Shown here piece after piece: positions 22,529-33,500 of a DNA stretch of 64,000 nucleotides. Origin of the DNA: Mermis nigrescens (Eukaryota; Nematoda; Enoplea; Mermithida; Mermithidae); assembly GCA_036768485.1 (NCBI GenBank), contig JAVLUZ010000151.1, forward strand, positions 3,853,330 through 3,917,329, given 5' to 3'. The notes beneath the pieces are model-generated. The model was not told the DNA's origin. It did not search any database and worked only from the letters and a program-made list of their open reading frames with translations. Made by a program: the position numbers and the translations under genes. How positions within the stretch are numbered: position 1 is the stretch's first letter; the number at the start of each line of letters is the position of its first letter.

Positions 22529-23611
22529 CGAGCTGTTTGAGTCCATTTATAAAAATTTAGATGAGCCTTCATCTTTCGCAAGTGCCAAATTGTTATATGA
22601 TGCTGCCAAAGCCAGAGATGCATCTGTTACTTTTAACCAAGTTAAGAAATGGTTATCTTCACAAGATACTTACACCCTGCACAGACAAACATACAGAAAG
22701 TTTAAACAAAACAAAATTTACGTTTTTGACATTGATCATCAGTGGGAAATGGATCTTGCGGATATGACCCCTTTGAAAAATTTCAACGACAGATTTAAAT
22801 TTATTCTGACATGCATTGACGTACTCAGCAAATATGCCTGGGCCAGACCCCTAATGAACAAATCTGGTACTAGTATTTCAAATGCGTTCGCAAGCATATT
22901 GTTGCAGGGATGTAGACCGTGGCGACTTAGAACCAATAAGGGCAAAGAATTTCTAAACCAAAATTTTCAAAATTTATTGAAAAAACAAGATATTCACTTC
23001 TTTACGTCTCAAAACGAGGACATTAAATGTGCGGTGGTGGAAAGATTCAACCGTACTCTAAAAAACAGAATGTACCGCTATTTTACCAAGAAAGGTACTT
23101 ATAAGTGGACCAATGTTTTGGATAAACTGCTCAACAATTACAATAATACCATGCATTGGTCGATCAAAATGAAACCAGCTGAGGTTAATGTTAATAATGT
23201 TCAACTAGTATTGGATACCCTGTAAGGCAGTGTGCAATGCCAAAAAGAGCCGAAATTTCAAGTTGGCGATTATGTACAAATTTCCAAGTACTGTCAAGTA
23301 TTTGATAAAAGTTACCAGCCCCGATTCACCGAAGAAATTTTCAAAATTTTCAAAGTCATTAATCACCCTACCAAACCCCTATATAAACTCGTTGATTTGA
23401 GCGGCGAGGACATTGTTGGAACATTTTATGAGCGCGAGCTCTTGAAAATCGAATACAATGAAAATTGTGCCTACAAAATTGAAAAAGTTTTGAAAAAAAA
23501 CGCTTGAAAAACGGCCATATTCAGCTGCTAGTGAAATGGTTTGGTTATCCTGGAAAGTTTAACGAGTGGGTTTTGGAAACCGATTTGGAATGGATGGATT
23601 GGAAATTATGA
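22521..23611 (+). pseudogene. Polinton integrase with chromodomain, catalytically dead
   Basis: Retroviral-type DDE integrase as encoded by Polintons (F54H12.3-like proteins). From ATG at 22521: an N-terminal helical domain (1-60), then a catalytic core with WEMDLADM (first Asp, residue 78), FILTCIDVLSKYAW, and LRTNKGKEF (residue 139). The second Asp is replaced by Asn (codon AAT at 22935). The core ends with VVERFNRTLKNRM (Glu 174). A TAA at 23223-23225 interrupts the frame. The same frame resumes with KFQVGDYVQISKY (SH3-like region). A shift in the A-run near 23500 separates the two halves of a chromodomain (YKIEKVL / LLVKWFGYP / FNEWVLETDLEWMDW). It ends with TGA at 23609-23611, overlapping the protease ATG. 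Confidence 0.88.
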
Positions 23612-24102
23612 GTATCGTCAGAAAATATTCCGTATTAAAACGTATTTTTCTTGGCGTTTTTGCCAGCAATCAATTACCTACACAAGTCCCGTTTTGACCA
23701 GCAGCGCTCATTTCCAATACAGACCCTCAAGATCAACCAGGACAGCATTGGGTCGCGTTTTATTTTGATTTGGAAGGCAATGTTGATTATTTTGATTCAT
23801 TTGGTCTTGCGCCTTTTGTTGCTTCATTTATTTTATTTATGAACCAAAACAGAAAAGTGCAAAATTTAAATAAAACCCACCATCAGAGCTCATTTAGCGC
23901 ATCTTGCGGGCTGTACTGCATATTTTTCTTGTTTCATCATTGCAGAAACTTGGAAAAATTTCCAAAATTTTTGGGACAAATTTCCTACATAAAGATAGTA
24001 TCGTATGCCAGTTTATGCGCAATACCTTTAGCATTTGTCCAAGTACGTGCCATTCCGATTCGCAAACTTGCATACCTTACTGGAAGATGAATATTATATA
24101 AA
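23608..24102 (+). pseudogene. Polinton adenovirus-type cysteine protease, broken
   Basis: Starts at the ATG at 23608 inside the integrase stop (ATGA). The frame shows VLKRIFLGVFASNQLP, a TGA at 23695-23697, then PGQHWVAFYFD (catalytic His), YFDSFGLAPF (acidic residue and the conserved YFDSFG) and SSFSASCGLYC (catalytic Cys). This is the His/Asp/Cys order of adenain-like (C5) proteases that mature capsid precursors. A frameshift at about 23970 moves the C-terminus (DSIVCQFMRNTFSICPS) into another frame, where it runs to TAA at about 24102. One nonsense codon and one or more shifts make it inactive. Confidence 0.85.
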
Positions 24103-24152
24103 GCATGCATGCTAAAATTTAAATCATTTAAGTAAAACGCTCATTTACAAGC

Positions 24153-24914
24153 ATGCAGGATTCTAATCAATTTTATGTCACATTGCCTAGCAATACCAAA
24201 AAAGACAGCACTGCTTCTAACTTCAGAGTGGAGTTACCACATAGACTCAGACTAGATGGTGATTGGGAAGTTGGTCTAGTAGAACTTATTTACCCCTATT
24301 TGTGGTACACAATTAACGAGGGTGAAAACTATGTCATGCTACAAATTGAAGCAAAATTTGAAAAAATTCTTTTTCTGGCTGGAAATTACAAAACCGTCAA
24401 GAAACTTGTTTATGCTATTAACACGGCCGTTCAAAATAAAACTAATTTTTCAAAAATAGAGTATAATGCTCCAACAAACCAAATGATTTTTTTCCTAGAC
24501 CCCAAAACGATTAAAGCCGTGTACGCCAATAAGCGATTGTCTCAAATTTTGGGTTTTGATCAAACAATTTATAGATTTACAGCCGACAGCAAGCCAATTA
24601 GAGTATTCAGCACAAGTGCACTGGACATCAATGAGCACAATTTTGATACTTTGTACGTCTATAGCAATATTTTAGAAAATCGAATTGTTGGAAACACAAT
24701 GGCACCGTTATTGCGCATTGTTGAGGTTCAGGGCAAGCTTGGGAGTATAATAAACAAAGTTTTTGATAATCCCTATTACTTGCCACTTTTGTTGAAAGAT
24801 ATTGTGTGGATTGAAATCAATATAAAGACCAATTTGGACGAATTTATGTCATTTGACACGGGAAAATGCATGGTCAAGCTTCATTTTTGTAAACGCTCTC
24901 TTTATTTTCAATAA
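24153..24914 (+). CDS. Polinton penton/minor capsid-like protein, 253 aa, intact
   Basis: An uninterrupted frame from ATG at 24153 to TAA at 24912-24914. The N-terminus FYVLTLP-like (QFYVTLPSN) is followed by NFRVELPHRLRLDGDWEVGL and VELIYPYLWYT. Later come LSQILGFDQ, LYVYSNILE and GNTMAPLLRIV, then a C-terminal basic LHFCKR. These are the conserved blocks of the protein encoded before the major capsid gene in animal Polintons, interpreted in the literature as the minor capsid (penton) single jelly-roll protein. Spacing to the next ATG (24921) is six bases. It is one of only two gene-length frames in the element without a break. Confidence 0.75.
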   Translation: MQDSNQFYVTLPSNTKKDSTASNFRVELPHRLRLDGDWEVGLVELIYPYLWYTINEGENYVMLQIEAKFEKILFLAGNYKTVKKLVYAINTAVQNKTNFSKIEYNAPTNQMIFFLDPKTIKAVYANKRLSQILGFDQTIYRFTADSKPIRVFSTSALDINEHNFDTLYVYSNILENRIVGNTMAPLLRIVEVQGKLGSIINKVFDNPYYLPLLLKDIVWIEINIKTNLDEFMSFDTGKCMVKLHFCKRSLYFQ

Positions 24915-24920
24915 AAAACA

Positions 24921-25391
24921 ATGCTTGTAGTTTATGTGCCAAGCAGCGCCAACGACTGGTTAGACTTTTACAAAAGCACATTGTCTGAAAACCTGCAGTA
25001 GCAGTTGGGCGGCGCCATTAAAGGTTTTAAAGCCTATGCGCCCTATCACAGGGAGAGGGACTGGGCAGCTTTTTCAAAAGCCTGGATAGACTGGCCTTAC
25101 CATTACTTAAAACAGTTGGGAAGCACGCACTAATAAGTGGGTCAAAAATTGCGGCTGACGTAGCCACGGGTTGCAAGCTCAAAGAGAGCGCTATTGAGCA
25201 TGGAAAATCTGGTGCGGCGCAGGTGCTAAGGGATACTGCTGATTGCATTCATCAGTGGGGAAGAGGTATCGGCGTTTGCAAAAAAGAATCAAAAGTCAGA
25301 ATGCTTAAAAAGAGACCTCACAGCAGAAAAAACATCATTTAAAAGAACCAAGCTTCCTAAATCAGTCGGTTTGGACGTTTTTGGCGATTAA
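24921..25391 (+). pseudogene. Glycine-rich Polinton virion-type protein, frameshifted
   Basis: ATG at 24921 opens VVYVPSSANDWLDFYKS, then a TAG at 24999-25001. Another frame carries GEGLGSFFKSLDRLALPLLK and IAADVATGCKLKES, then AIEHGKSGAAQVLRDTAD, and a third frame gives a basic tail (KRTKLPKSVGLDVFGD) to TAA at 25389-25391. The G-x-G-L-G-S-F-F-x-S motif and the GK/GAK-rich amphipathic middle identify a small protein found between the penton and major capsid genes in many Polintons. It is possibly comparable to adenoviral protein VI or a core protein, a role that is not proven. At least two shifts and one stop. Confidence 0.7.
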
Positions 25392-25393
25392 CC

Positions 25394-26670
25394 ATGAGTA
25401 AACTGTTGGACAAAAGCTCTATTCCCAGTAGTAAGAGCGAATTAGACTTTTTTACCATACCTACAACACAAGTGGCTATACGAAGGTCATTTTGGGCTGA
25501 AGTTCAGTTGCAAAATCCGTGTACCAATGATGGGCCATACGAGTTTTGAATGCCTCCCAATATGTATATGATAGACTTGTCTAAAAATTACATTTATTTT
25601 GTGATTTGTATAACAAAACCCGATGGAACATTGTGCAAATTGACCAAGACGCAAGGAGCATTAGGTGGCGATGTTGTTTTGCCTATAAACCTGATTGGAA
25701 AAACATTTTTCAAACAAATAAAAATGTTTCTCAATGGAAAACTAATTTCCGACAGTGTGACAAGTACGCCTATCGATCGTTTTTGGAAACTGAGCTAAAT
25801 TTTGGTAGAGACGCAAAGAAAAGTCAATTACAAGCTGCCATGTACTACACAGACTATGATGACGAGCAAATGGGCCAAAAACATGGTTATTTCAAAAGAA
25901 TGGATATTTTCAAAGATAGTGCGTGGATTGAGGTGATGGCCCCCATACATGCGGATTTAATGCTTCAAGAGAGATTTTTGATTAATCAGTGTGAATTATG
26001 CCTTGAGTTGTACAGAAATGCTGACAAGTTTTGCTTGATAGACAATGCCCCAAACCTCTCCATAAACTACAAAATTGAAGTCCGACAAATGTGTTTCTAC
26101 GTTAAAAAAGTTGAAGTTGCCGAAGGAATCTTGCTCACTGTTGAATCGATGCTGCAACACACCACTTTAAAGTACCCGATCAGGCGCACACAAATCACAA
26201 CGCTGCAAATTACGGAAAACCGACAATCAACACCCTTAAACTCGTTGTTCAGTGGCTCGTTACCGAGACATTCAGTTGTTGGTATGGTCAATGTGGAAGC
26301 AGCGAGAGGGTCTTATGCACTATCACCCTTTGAATTTCGAGATTTTGGAATTTCCAAAATCAAAATTGTCAGTAGCGCGGCGAGCGTACCTTCGACTCCT
26401 TACAAACTGAATTTTGACAATAATCAATTTCTTCAAGCCTATGTTCAGCTGTTTGAAGGCTTGGGAATTGCACAGGATGACAAAGGAAAAACCATCAACG
26501 TGGGAAGATTCAAAAATGGAAGCACCTTTTTTGTATTTGAGCTTAGTGCCGATGGTACCGACACCAATACGTGGGAATTGATGCGAGAAGGAACAACGAG
26601 CTTGGAAATGCAGTTTGGAAAAGCCCTACCCGTTGGCAGTGTATATTGTATAATTTACGGTGGAATTTGA
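25394..26670 (+). pseudogene. Polinton major capsid protein (double jelly-roll), broken
   Basis: Starts at ATG 25394, three bases after the previous stop. The N-terminus (PTTQVAIRRSFWAEVQLQNP) is cut by TGA at 25547-25549. The same frame continues (YMIDLSKNYIYFVICITKPD) to about 25758, where loss of one base moves the protein to another frame. That frame is open from there to TGA at 26668-26670 (YRSFLETELNFGRDAKKSQL; RFLINQCELCLELYRN; YIIYGGI-like end IIYGGI). This is the F54H12.2-like family, recognised as the double jelly-roll major capsid protein of Polintons. Length is normal, at about 425 residues when both parts are counted. Two lesions. Confidence 0.88.
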
Positions 26671-26680
26671 TTCCTTACTT

Positions 26681-27956
26681 ATGATCGATCATACTCATCA
26701 AGTATTTTTTGACTATGCTGTTTAGTGTATGTTTTTAAATAAAATTGCACAGATACCTCGTTTTTCACATTTACTGTTAGGTAGCAGTGACGTCGTTAGG
26801 TGGTACTGTGGTGGGAGGGGTTTTGCAACACTTGACATCATTAAGCAGTATATGCAATTTTCAAGCTGATTTAGCTCATTGTTTGTTCCAACCCCTTACC
26901 ATTCAGTACGCTTCAGCTATGTCTTTCTCTAGAATGTCAAACAGAGTTGAGTTTAGCCTCGGAAACAACATGTATTGCATAGTTTCCAAGTGGAAAGGTG
27001 TTACTAGCATTGGATTTTGTGTGTGTCAAAATTTTGGAAAATTACCCTTTTACCCTACAACTCACGGCATTAACTTGATGCGCTTTTGGTACGATAAGCT
27101 AGTTAATTTGTCGGATAGTTGTTTTAATGCCCTGATGTTCAACATTCCAATAAAGATGGTAGATTTGGGCTATGAAACCTACGTTTTGATTGAAAAAGAA
27201 AACAAACTCATTGTATTAAAAAACAATACTATGAAACAAAAAATTGAGCTGACACCCACCCAGTGTCAGGTGTGGCACAGGCAGAAGGATGATATTGCTA
27301 AAGCTGTCCTCGGTATAGCAGGTACTTGTGTAATTTGCATACTTTTCATCTTGTTATTTTTATGTAGCGCCTAATTTTAGGAATCTTAGAGGCCGTGAAA
27401 GTACCAAAGTCAAAAGCACGTAATAACCTTTTTGATTTTTAATAGTTTTAGTACCTCGCGTTTGTCTTTTAGGCGAATCCTCAAAGCCACTAAAATTTAT
27501 AAAACTCAATGATGATGAAGATACTCAAAGTGAATGCTTAAATTTAAGTGTGTGCTTTTCAATTTAAATTGCTATTAATATTTAGGCGACCCAGTGGTGG
27601 AAAAAACGAGCACTGCTACATCCGTTCCCAATAAGGAAAGCGCCAAAGTAAACCATTAAACCACATATAAGTGTAAATTATTCTCAACAATACCCTTCTA
27701 GGTTGCGTAATTCATGAGCACACTCTTTATTTTAGGCGAGGGGAATATAACCGCTGCCAGCACTGATCTTTTGAGTGAGTTTTATTTTAATTTTTCTAAA
27801 ATTTATACTCATTTAAATTCATAATTAGGTCAGAACGATAGTCAAAAAGATCAGGTGGAGGATGCTGTTTTTTCCTATTTGCAGCCCGTGATGGCAATTG
27901 GGATCATTATCCCAATGTTTTCTTTTTCCGAGTCAGCCGCAGTGATTCACCATTGA
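26681..27956 (+). pseudogene. PC4-like DNA-binding accessory gene, apparently spliced (6-7 exons)
   Basis: Main exon 26781-27321, preceded by a good acceptor (TTTACTGTTAG). Its middle reads VEFSLGNNMYCIVSKWKG, then GKLPFYPTTHGINLMRFWY, the pattern of PC4/p15 single-strand DNA-binding domains (Y-x-x-V-x-x-W-K-G ... P-T-x-x-G-I-x-L). A donor CAG|GTACTT at 27322 starts a run of short exons: 27381-27419, 27473-27529, 27586-27647, 27736-27774, 27829-27956 (stop TGA). All junctions are phase 1 except the donor at 27648, which is one base out, an apparent indel. Three acceptors read TTTAGGCGA. Introns are 53-88 nt. A possible first exon is ATG 26681-26701. Lys/Ser-rich linkers lead to a hydrophobic end. 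Homology and splicing are inferred. Confidence 0.5.
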
Positions 27957-28451
27957 AATGCATGTTCGTAGCTGATGTATTTTGATTAGTTGTAGTTGGG
28001 TAGTACTTTACAATTTAATGATGTAAGCCATATATTTTATACTAGAGCACTGCGTTTATGCGCGTATATTATACCTTTTCTTAGACAACGTATCTTAATT
28101 ATTTTAGTATAATCACGTATTGTGGGGTGCTGCGTTTAAGCGTAGCAGTTTTAGCGCAAATAGTACTCAATATTTTGATGACATATTTTTATTCAGTCGT
28201 AACCATCTCTCTCTAGGCGCTCGAACATGCGCTCATTAGATATCTAGCATCATTTTCAAACACATTTACCCCAGCAAAAGTCTGTTTTTGTATACCTGGC
28301 TAATTGAAAAACCATTAATCATTTTTAAACATACTCTCAGCGTGGCTACTTAATTTAAAATTTCTGCTTACGACGAGTCAGTAATCGGCAATTGTGATTA
28401 ATCACACAGGCTCAATTCTTAGTGCTTTATAAAAAACAATTACTAGGTACT
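27957..28451. other. Stretch after the Polinton block, nothing certain
   Basis: Contains two TGCGTTTA(T/A)GCG phrases (28052, 28132). I could not find a terminal inverted repeat partner, so the element's right end is undefined. Confidence 0.35.
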
Positions 28452-28681
28452 TTACCCCCAGAAGTTGAAATACCCCCAGAAATCAAAATACCCCCCAGAA
28501 AATTTTTTTTGCTTTTTTAGCAATTTTTTGATGCCATTGGATAGAGCTTGATGAGAAACGTCCAAAAATGGTGTTTTGTTTGCCATAAGACCACTTTTAA
28601 GACCATTTTTTGACCTTTAAAAATTTTTTCACCCCCAGAAATTTTTTCACCCCCCCAGAATTTTGGTGCTGCCCACCTATG
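28452..28681 (+). mobile_element. Family A hAT-like MITE, left end truncated
   Basis: Starts inside the CCCCCAGAAGTTGAAATACC section and ends GCTGCCCACCTATG. There is no CACACCTGGGC end and no target duplication. Confidence 0.7.
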
Positions 28682-28862
28682 ATTGTACACCCCCCTTCTT
28701 ATGTATCATAAGAACCCATTTCTTTGTGCACATTTTTTTGTGCAGAGTATTGTTTTTATTGGAAAGAAGGAGTCAGAAAAAAGTTGTCACGATTATGCAA
28801 TGTAATTTTGTTTACACACAAATAATTTACAATTTGCCAATCGATATTAGAGACGTGGCGTT

Positions 28863-29806
28863 TCATTGTAATTTATACAAATTAATACAATCATATAAAG
28901 GAACAATATAATCTTCAAATTCTTCATCATTGTCATAAATTTGATTCAAGTTAAAACAAACATCAACCATATTATCGCGCTGCTTCAAATACAAATTGTG
29001 AATGATATCTTTGAAACAGTTTCGTATCAATAGTTTTTGAAGGGGATTTTTGGAAAAGACATTCATCAGCAAAATCAAGTGACAATAAAGTTAAACATGT
29101 ACAATTTAAATAAGCATTACACGAGTATAGAGTCATATTCTCTTGGCACAATTACCATATTTAAAATAATCTTTTCCGGATCTAAGCAACGAATAAATTC
29201 AGGAAAATGTGCATTAAGGTGCACATGCATCATGGTAAGCATCTTAATCAGTTTGACCACCGCCGTTGGCCAAAATGTCAACTTTAATCTAGCATCATGT
29301 AGAACCAACAATCGTTTTTCCGAATCAATTTCCAAAAACTGATCTAAAATACGACATCCCCAATATACATTAATTTCGACATTTGACAATGATAATGTCT
29401 CCGGATTTGATCTTTCCAGTTGCATCCCGCATGTACCAATGATATTTTCCTTTCAGCATACAGTTTCCTCAAAACCGCACAATTAGCAGCTCAACCTTAG
29501 AACCGCCTATGACTGGATATAACGCCAACTCGTTGTTGGGATTACAGGCACAATAAACGCTCCTTGTATAATTATGAAGTCTAACATTTTCAATAATCTT
29601 GGCGTGTAATGTAAAATTTGCTTGAAAAGGGACATCAAAATTTCGAATAACATGAAACCAGTTTTTTGCATACAGCCTCGCAGTTTAAACAATCTTTCAC
29701 GTCCAAATTGGAAAAAACGCGTAAAAGAATGTTTGGTTGGTAAACTTTCCATACCAATAAGACAATCAATGCGACCTAGTCTGCATGCCATAACGGAATG
29801 CTGCAC
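28863..29806 (-). pseudogene. Decayed coding remnant of unknown family
   Basis: Three open stretches lie in series on the minus strand: 29806-29507, 29425-29117 and 29078-28863, separated by stops. The middle one reads GCRILDQFLEIDSEKRLLVL, then FWPTAVVKLIKMLTMMHVHL. The last reads NPLQKLLIRNCFKDIIHNLY. Composition is protein-like (leucine-spaced, balanced charges) rather than AT noise, and the leucine spacing could suit a leucine-rich repeat protein, but no motif is decisive. It shows no similarity to Polinton polymerase or ATPase motifs. Confidence 0.35.
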
Positions 29807-29869
29807 AACTTATTACAGCTCTTTATACCCGCAGGTAGCACAAAAAATAGCTACGTCACTACGCATAAA

Positions 29870-30545
29870 AGAACAAGCACAGATAGGTACGTAATTACAT
29901 TTCCCTTATTCATATGTACATGCACCCAAAATCTTAAGCTTATCGTATTAAGCGAGAAAATGCTATGTACTTGAAGTGGGAGTGACGTCACTTGAGTGAT
30001 GCTATGAGCTCAATTGAATAATACGCCCACCTCCTAAGCGCTAGGCCTACATGCAGCTTTAGCGTCCTGCTTAAACCGCCCCCCTGGGCGCTGGTCTGAA
30101 TCGCAGCTGAAATGCCCTGTTTACAAAGCGGGCGCTTAAAGTGCAAGTGTACTATGACGTGCTGCGTTCCAGACTGTGTGCCAGAGGGGCCCGCATTACT
30201 ACTTGCATAAAATAACAAGCACAGATACTTGCTTAAATTACATTTCCTTATTCATATCTACATACTTGCACCCAAAATCTCAAGCTTATCATAATAAGCA
30301 AGAAAATGATATGTACTTGAGGGGGTTGACATCACTTGAATAATATTTAGAGCTCAATTGAATAATTAACCCATTGGGTGGTAGGCCTGCTTGCAACTTT
30401 AGCACCCCCAGCTTAATACACCCCCTTGGCACTGGTCTGACTCATGGCTATAGTGCTCTGCTTACAAAGCGGGCACTTAAAGTGCAGGTGCACTATAATG
30501 TGCTGCAGTCCAGGGTGCGGTCCAGACCAGCGCCCATTACTACTA
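29870..30545. repeat. Tandem pair of ~340-bp direct repeats
   Basis: About 29870-30205 and 30206-30545 align throughout: TTCATAT, CACCCAAAATCT, AAGCTTATC, GAGCTCAATTGAATAAT, TTACAAAGCGGGC, CTTAAAGTGCA, TACTA. Many differences are CG in the first copy against CA or TG in the second. No gene is seen. Confidence 0.7.
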
Positions 30546-30584
30546 AAAGGCATAAAAAGTTTTAAGTTAGTCCACATTTACACA

Positions 30585-33500
30585 TGCATATCCGATAAAT
30601 TTTTAATAGAACTTTGATAGAATGCACATCGAAGTTCGTCTAACTTTGAGACAAAATGCTGCAAATCTTTGATAGAACTTCGATGTTGTGCAAATCGAAG
30701 TTCGGCCTAAGTTCGACAAACCTTTTATAGAACTTCGATAGTGAGCAAATCGAAGTTCGACAGATCTTTTATAGAACTTCAAGTCGAAGTTCTAAGAGAC
30801 CAAAAAATGAGGTCATAGAACTTTGAGTGAGCAAATAGCAAGGGTCATTTAAATTTTAATAGGTACCTAAGTACCTATACATAGCTCCTAATACATGCTT
30901 CCTTGTTGAATAATAACCTTGAATTGCATTGATTTTCGGTATCCCATTTCCGAGTCATGTGAAACAGACTATAATTAATGCATGCGCCTACATAATTTAT
31001 GCTCATCTTTATTGGCGATAGCATGACCTTGCACTCATCTGTTTAGCGACCCAAAGACGTTTTTCTATACGCACCTTCAAAACGCTCTCGCTAGAAAAAG
31101 ATCTACGACTTGACTTGATTGACATTTGGAAATCCAGAAAGATGTTTAATTGCAAGAAATGGAATAAGGCAAAGCTTTTTTGCAAGCATAAATCGATAAA
31201 ATCAAAGCTCACGCTTATGTTTAATCGAGGATTTTTAATCTGAAATTTAATTTTGTCATTTTCAACCAAACTTTACAGCTATAAACAAAGCAGCACAATT
31301 GCGATTTAAATTCTAAAATTAGATGAGCGATATTTTTCCAATTTATAACGCTGGTTCGAAAGAAGGAGCTCTTTTCTAATATTTAGTCTTAGCTTAATTT
31401 TATGATCCCTCAAAAGATGTTTTAAGTTCGAAAACTTCAATTTTAAAGTTTTACGGCAATTTTAATTTTAAAAAATTGTTTTTGCACGGCATATTATATT
31501 AAAAAAATGTAATAACTTTGAAATTAGTATTGAAATTTTAATTTTAAATGCCTTTTAAAATATTAACAATTTTTTAAATGAAGATGAAAACAACAGTGTA
31601 GGTATAGTCGGTTTGATGCAAGTTCGGTCGTTTTAAAACTATTTCTGGCACTGGCAGATTGCGATTATAGCATTTATCTGATTCGATGTATAATTATCGT
31701 GAACCTCGGCTTAGTGTCGATTAAAATTCTTAGAATTTATGCACGAAGTTATTAGTGAAACAGATTAGGTACCTACATAGTTTACGAAGCTGACATGCGC
31801 TATGCAGTAAGAAATATGCATAGGTATAGATAATTAATGAGCACAGCTTTTTTGCACATTAAGTAATATGTAATTCGGCTCTTTACTGTGTGTATGCGAC
31901 GCTAAAAGCAGCATGTAGGGAGCGCACATTATGCTATATATCATTCCCAGTGCTTAAAGTCGTTCGTGCCTAATAATGGGGTTGAGGTTTGACAGAAATC
32001 TATCCTACTGTAGTTCCACGTATTTGAGGACGAGGTCAGCATCACAAACCTACATACATGTACGAGTATATGTACGCACTCCATGCAGGAGTGCGTATGT
32101 ACGCACTCCGTGCAGGCAGGCCGCTAATAAGGCAAGAATTGTTTCATCCTGGGAGAAAAAAATCTGTTTTTCTTCCTCATAACGTAGTATGGTGGCAGGG
32201 CCTAAAGGTAAAGTCTACAAAACGGAGTTCCGGAATGAAATTGGGAAACTTTATTCAGGTAGCCAATTTTAATTAATTGACTGAATTAGAAAAAGGATGG
32301 GTATACAATATGCGAGATAATCAAAAACAAGATGGAAAAATCAAATTTTTATTTCATTGTTCCGTGAACTAGGCGAAATTATATTGAAATAAAAGAAAGT
32401 CAGCACTCAAGAAAGTGTAGGCTGAAAATTTTTCGATATACGTAGGTGCCTGATTTTCGGTTTTTTGACAAATGTCCTCAATTTAAAAACAACTTTAGAA
32501 TATATATGTTTTTACAGAATAATTATGTTGAGTTTTTTACAATCAAATTCAATTAACAAACCATTTTCACTGTTTTAACATGTGTTTTGAACCTTTAATG
32601 GTTTGCTTTATGATTTTCGGAGTCTTATCAATTAGTAAAAATGGTTCAATTAAACACATTACGTCGACATACATAGATGCATTAAATGAATGAGGACATC
32701 GGCTAATTGGCCTGACTACGAATACAAATGCCCGTTCGTTAGATTGGGTTCCTAGAAAATATCGATTCTTGCCTTTTCATATGAAAATTTTTACTTGCGC
32801 GTAAGTCGGACGGACTGTGTGTTCTGTCCGTTTGACCATCAGTATAGCATCTTGCCTTAAATAAGCATTGCCTACACATGCCACGATGACATGTCCAATG
32901 ACCCCTGCCCTATCGTGATGTGTCCTTTCTACTCGCCATTGTTTGAGTCAACTCATAAATCAACTCAAGCGCACATTCATGATTTGCTATACAGTGTAAT
33001 ACTAGCGAACGAGATGTCGCCATACCTGGGCATGGCGGGTTTCGGGGTATGCGTATGCACCCTCAGAAGGTATGCGTATGCACCCCCAGAAACCAAATCT
33101 GGGGGGTGCACAGTATGTGGCCACCTCCAGAATTCAATTTTTGAAAATTTTTTTCGTTTTTTTCCGCAATTTTTTTGTGGCCAATGGATAGTACTCGATG
33201 AGAAACGTGTTTTTTTCGTCATAACACCATACCTGGGCGTGGGGCGGTGGGTAGGGAAGGGTGGTATGCACTCCCCCAGAAACCAAAGCACCCCCAGAAT
33301 TCATTTTTGATTTTTTTTGTTTTTTTCGATATTTTGTGATGCCAATCGATAGTACTTGATGAGAAACGTTGAAAAATGGTGTTTTTTCGCAATACCATGC
33401 ACCCCCCAGATTTTTTGACCTTTGAAAAAATCTTGCATCCCCCACCAGAACTTTGGTGCCGCCCATACCTGGGAGTGGAGGGGGATTTGGGAGGTATGCA

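Larger units (their letters stand above)
21083..27956 (+). mobile_element. Decayed Polinton/Maverick (virus-like self-synthesising transposon)
   Basis: One strand carries, in tight order, the gene set typical of Polintons: small basic protein, Polinton-associated protein, Lys-rich protein, retroviral-type integrase with chromodomain, adenovirus-type cysteine protease, penton-like protein, glycine-rich virion protein, double jelly-roll capsid protein and a PC4-like accessory gene. Neighbouring genes overlap or abut (ATGCCTGA at 22521, ATGA at 23608). Protein-primed DNA polymerase B and the packaging ATPase are not visible, and no terminal inverted repeats were found. At least three nonsense codons and several frameshifts show that it is dead. 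The left side is cut by the assembly gap. Confidence 0.9.

Noticed and set aside
21940..22623. 227-codon minus-strand frame across the Lys-rich gene
   Set aside because: It is the antisense shadow of the Lys-rich repeats, and the plus-strand gene order and overlaps explain the region.
28863..29806. The missing Polinton polymerase or ATPase on the minus strand
   Set aside because: No YxDTDS, exonuclease or Walker motif is present in the readable pieces.
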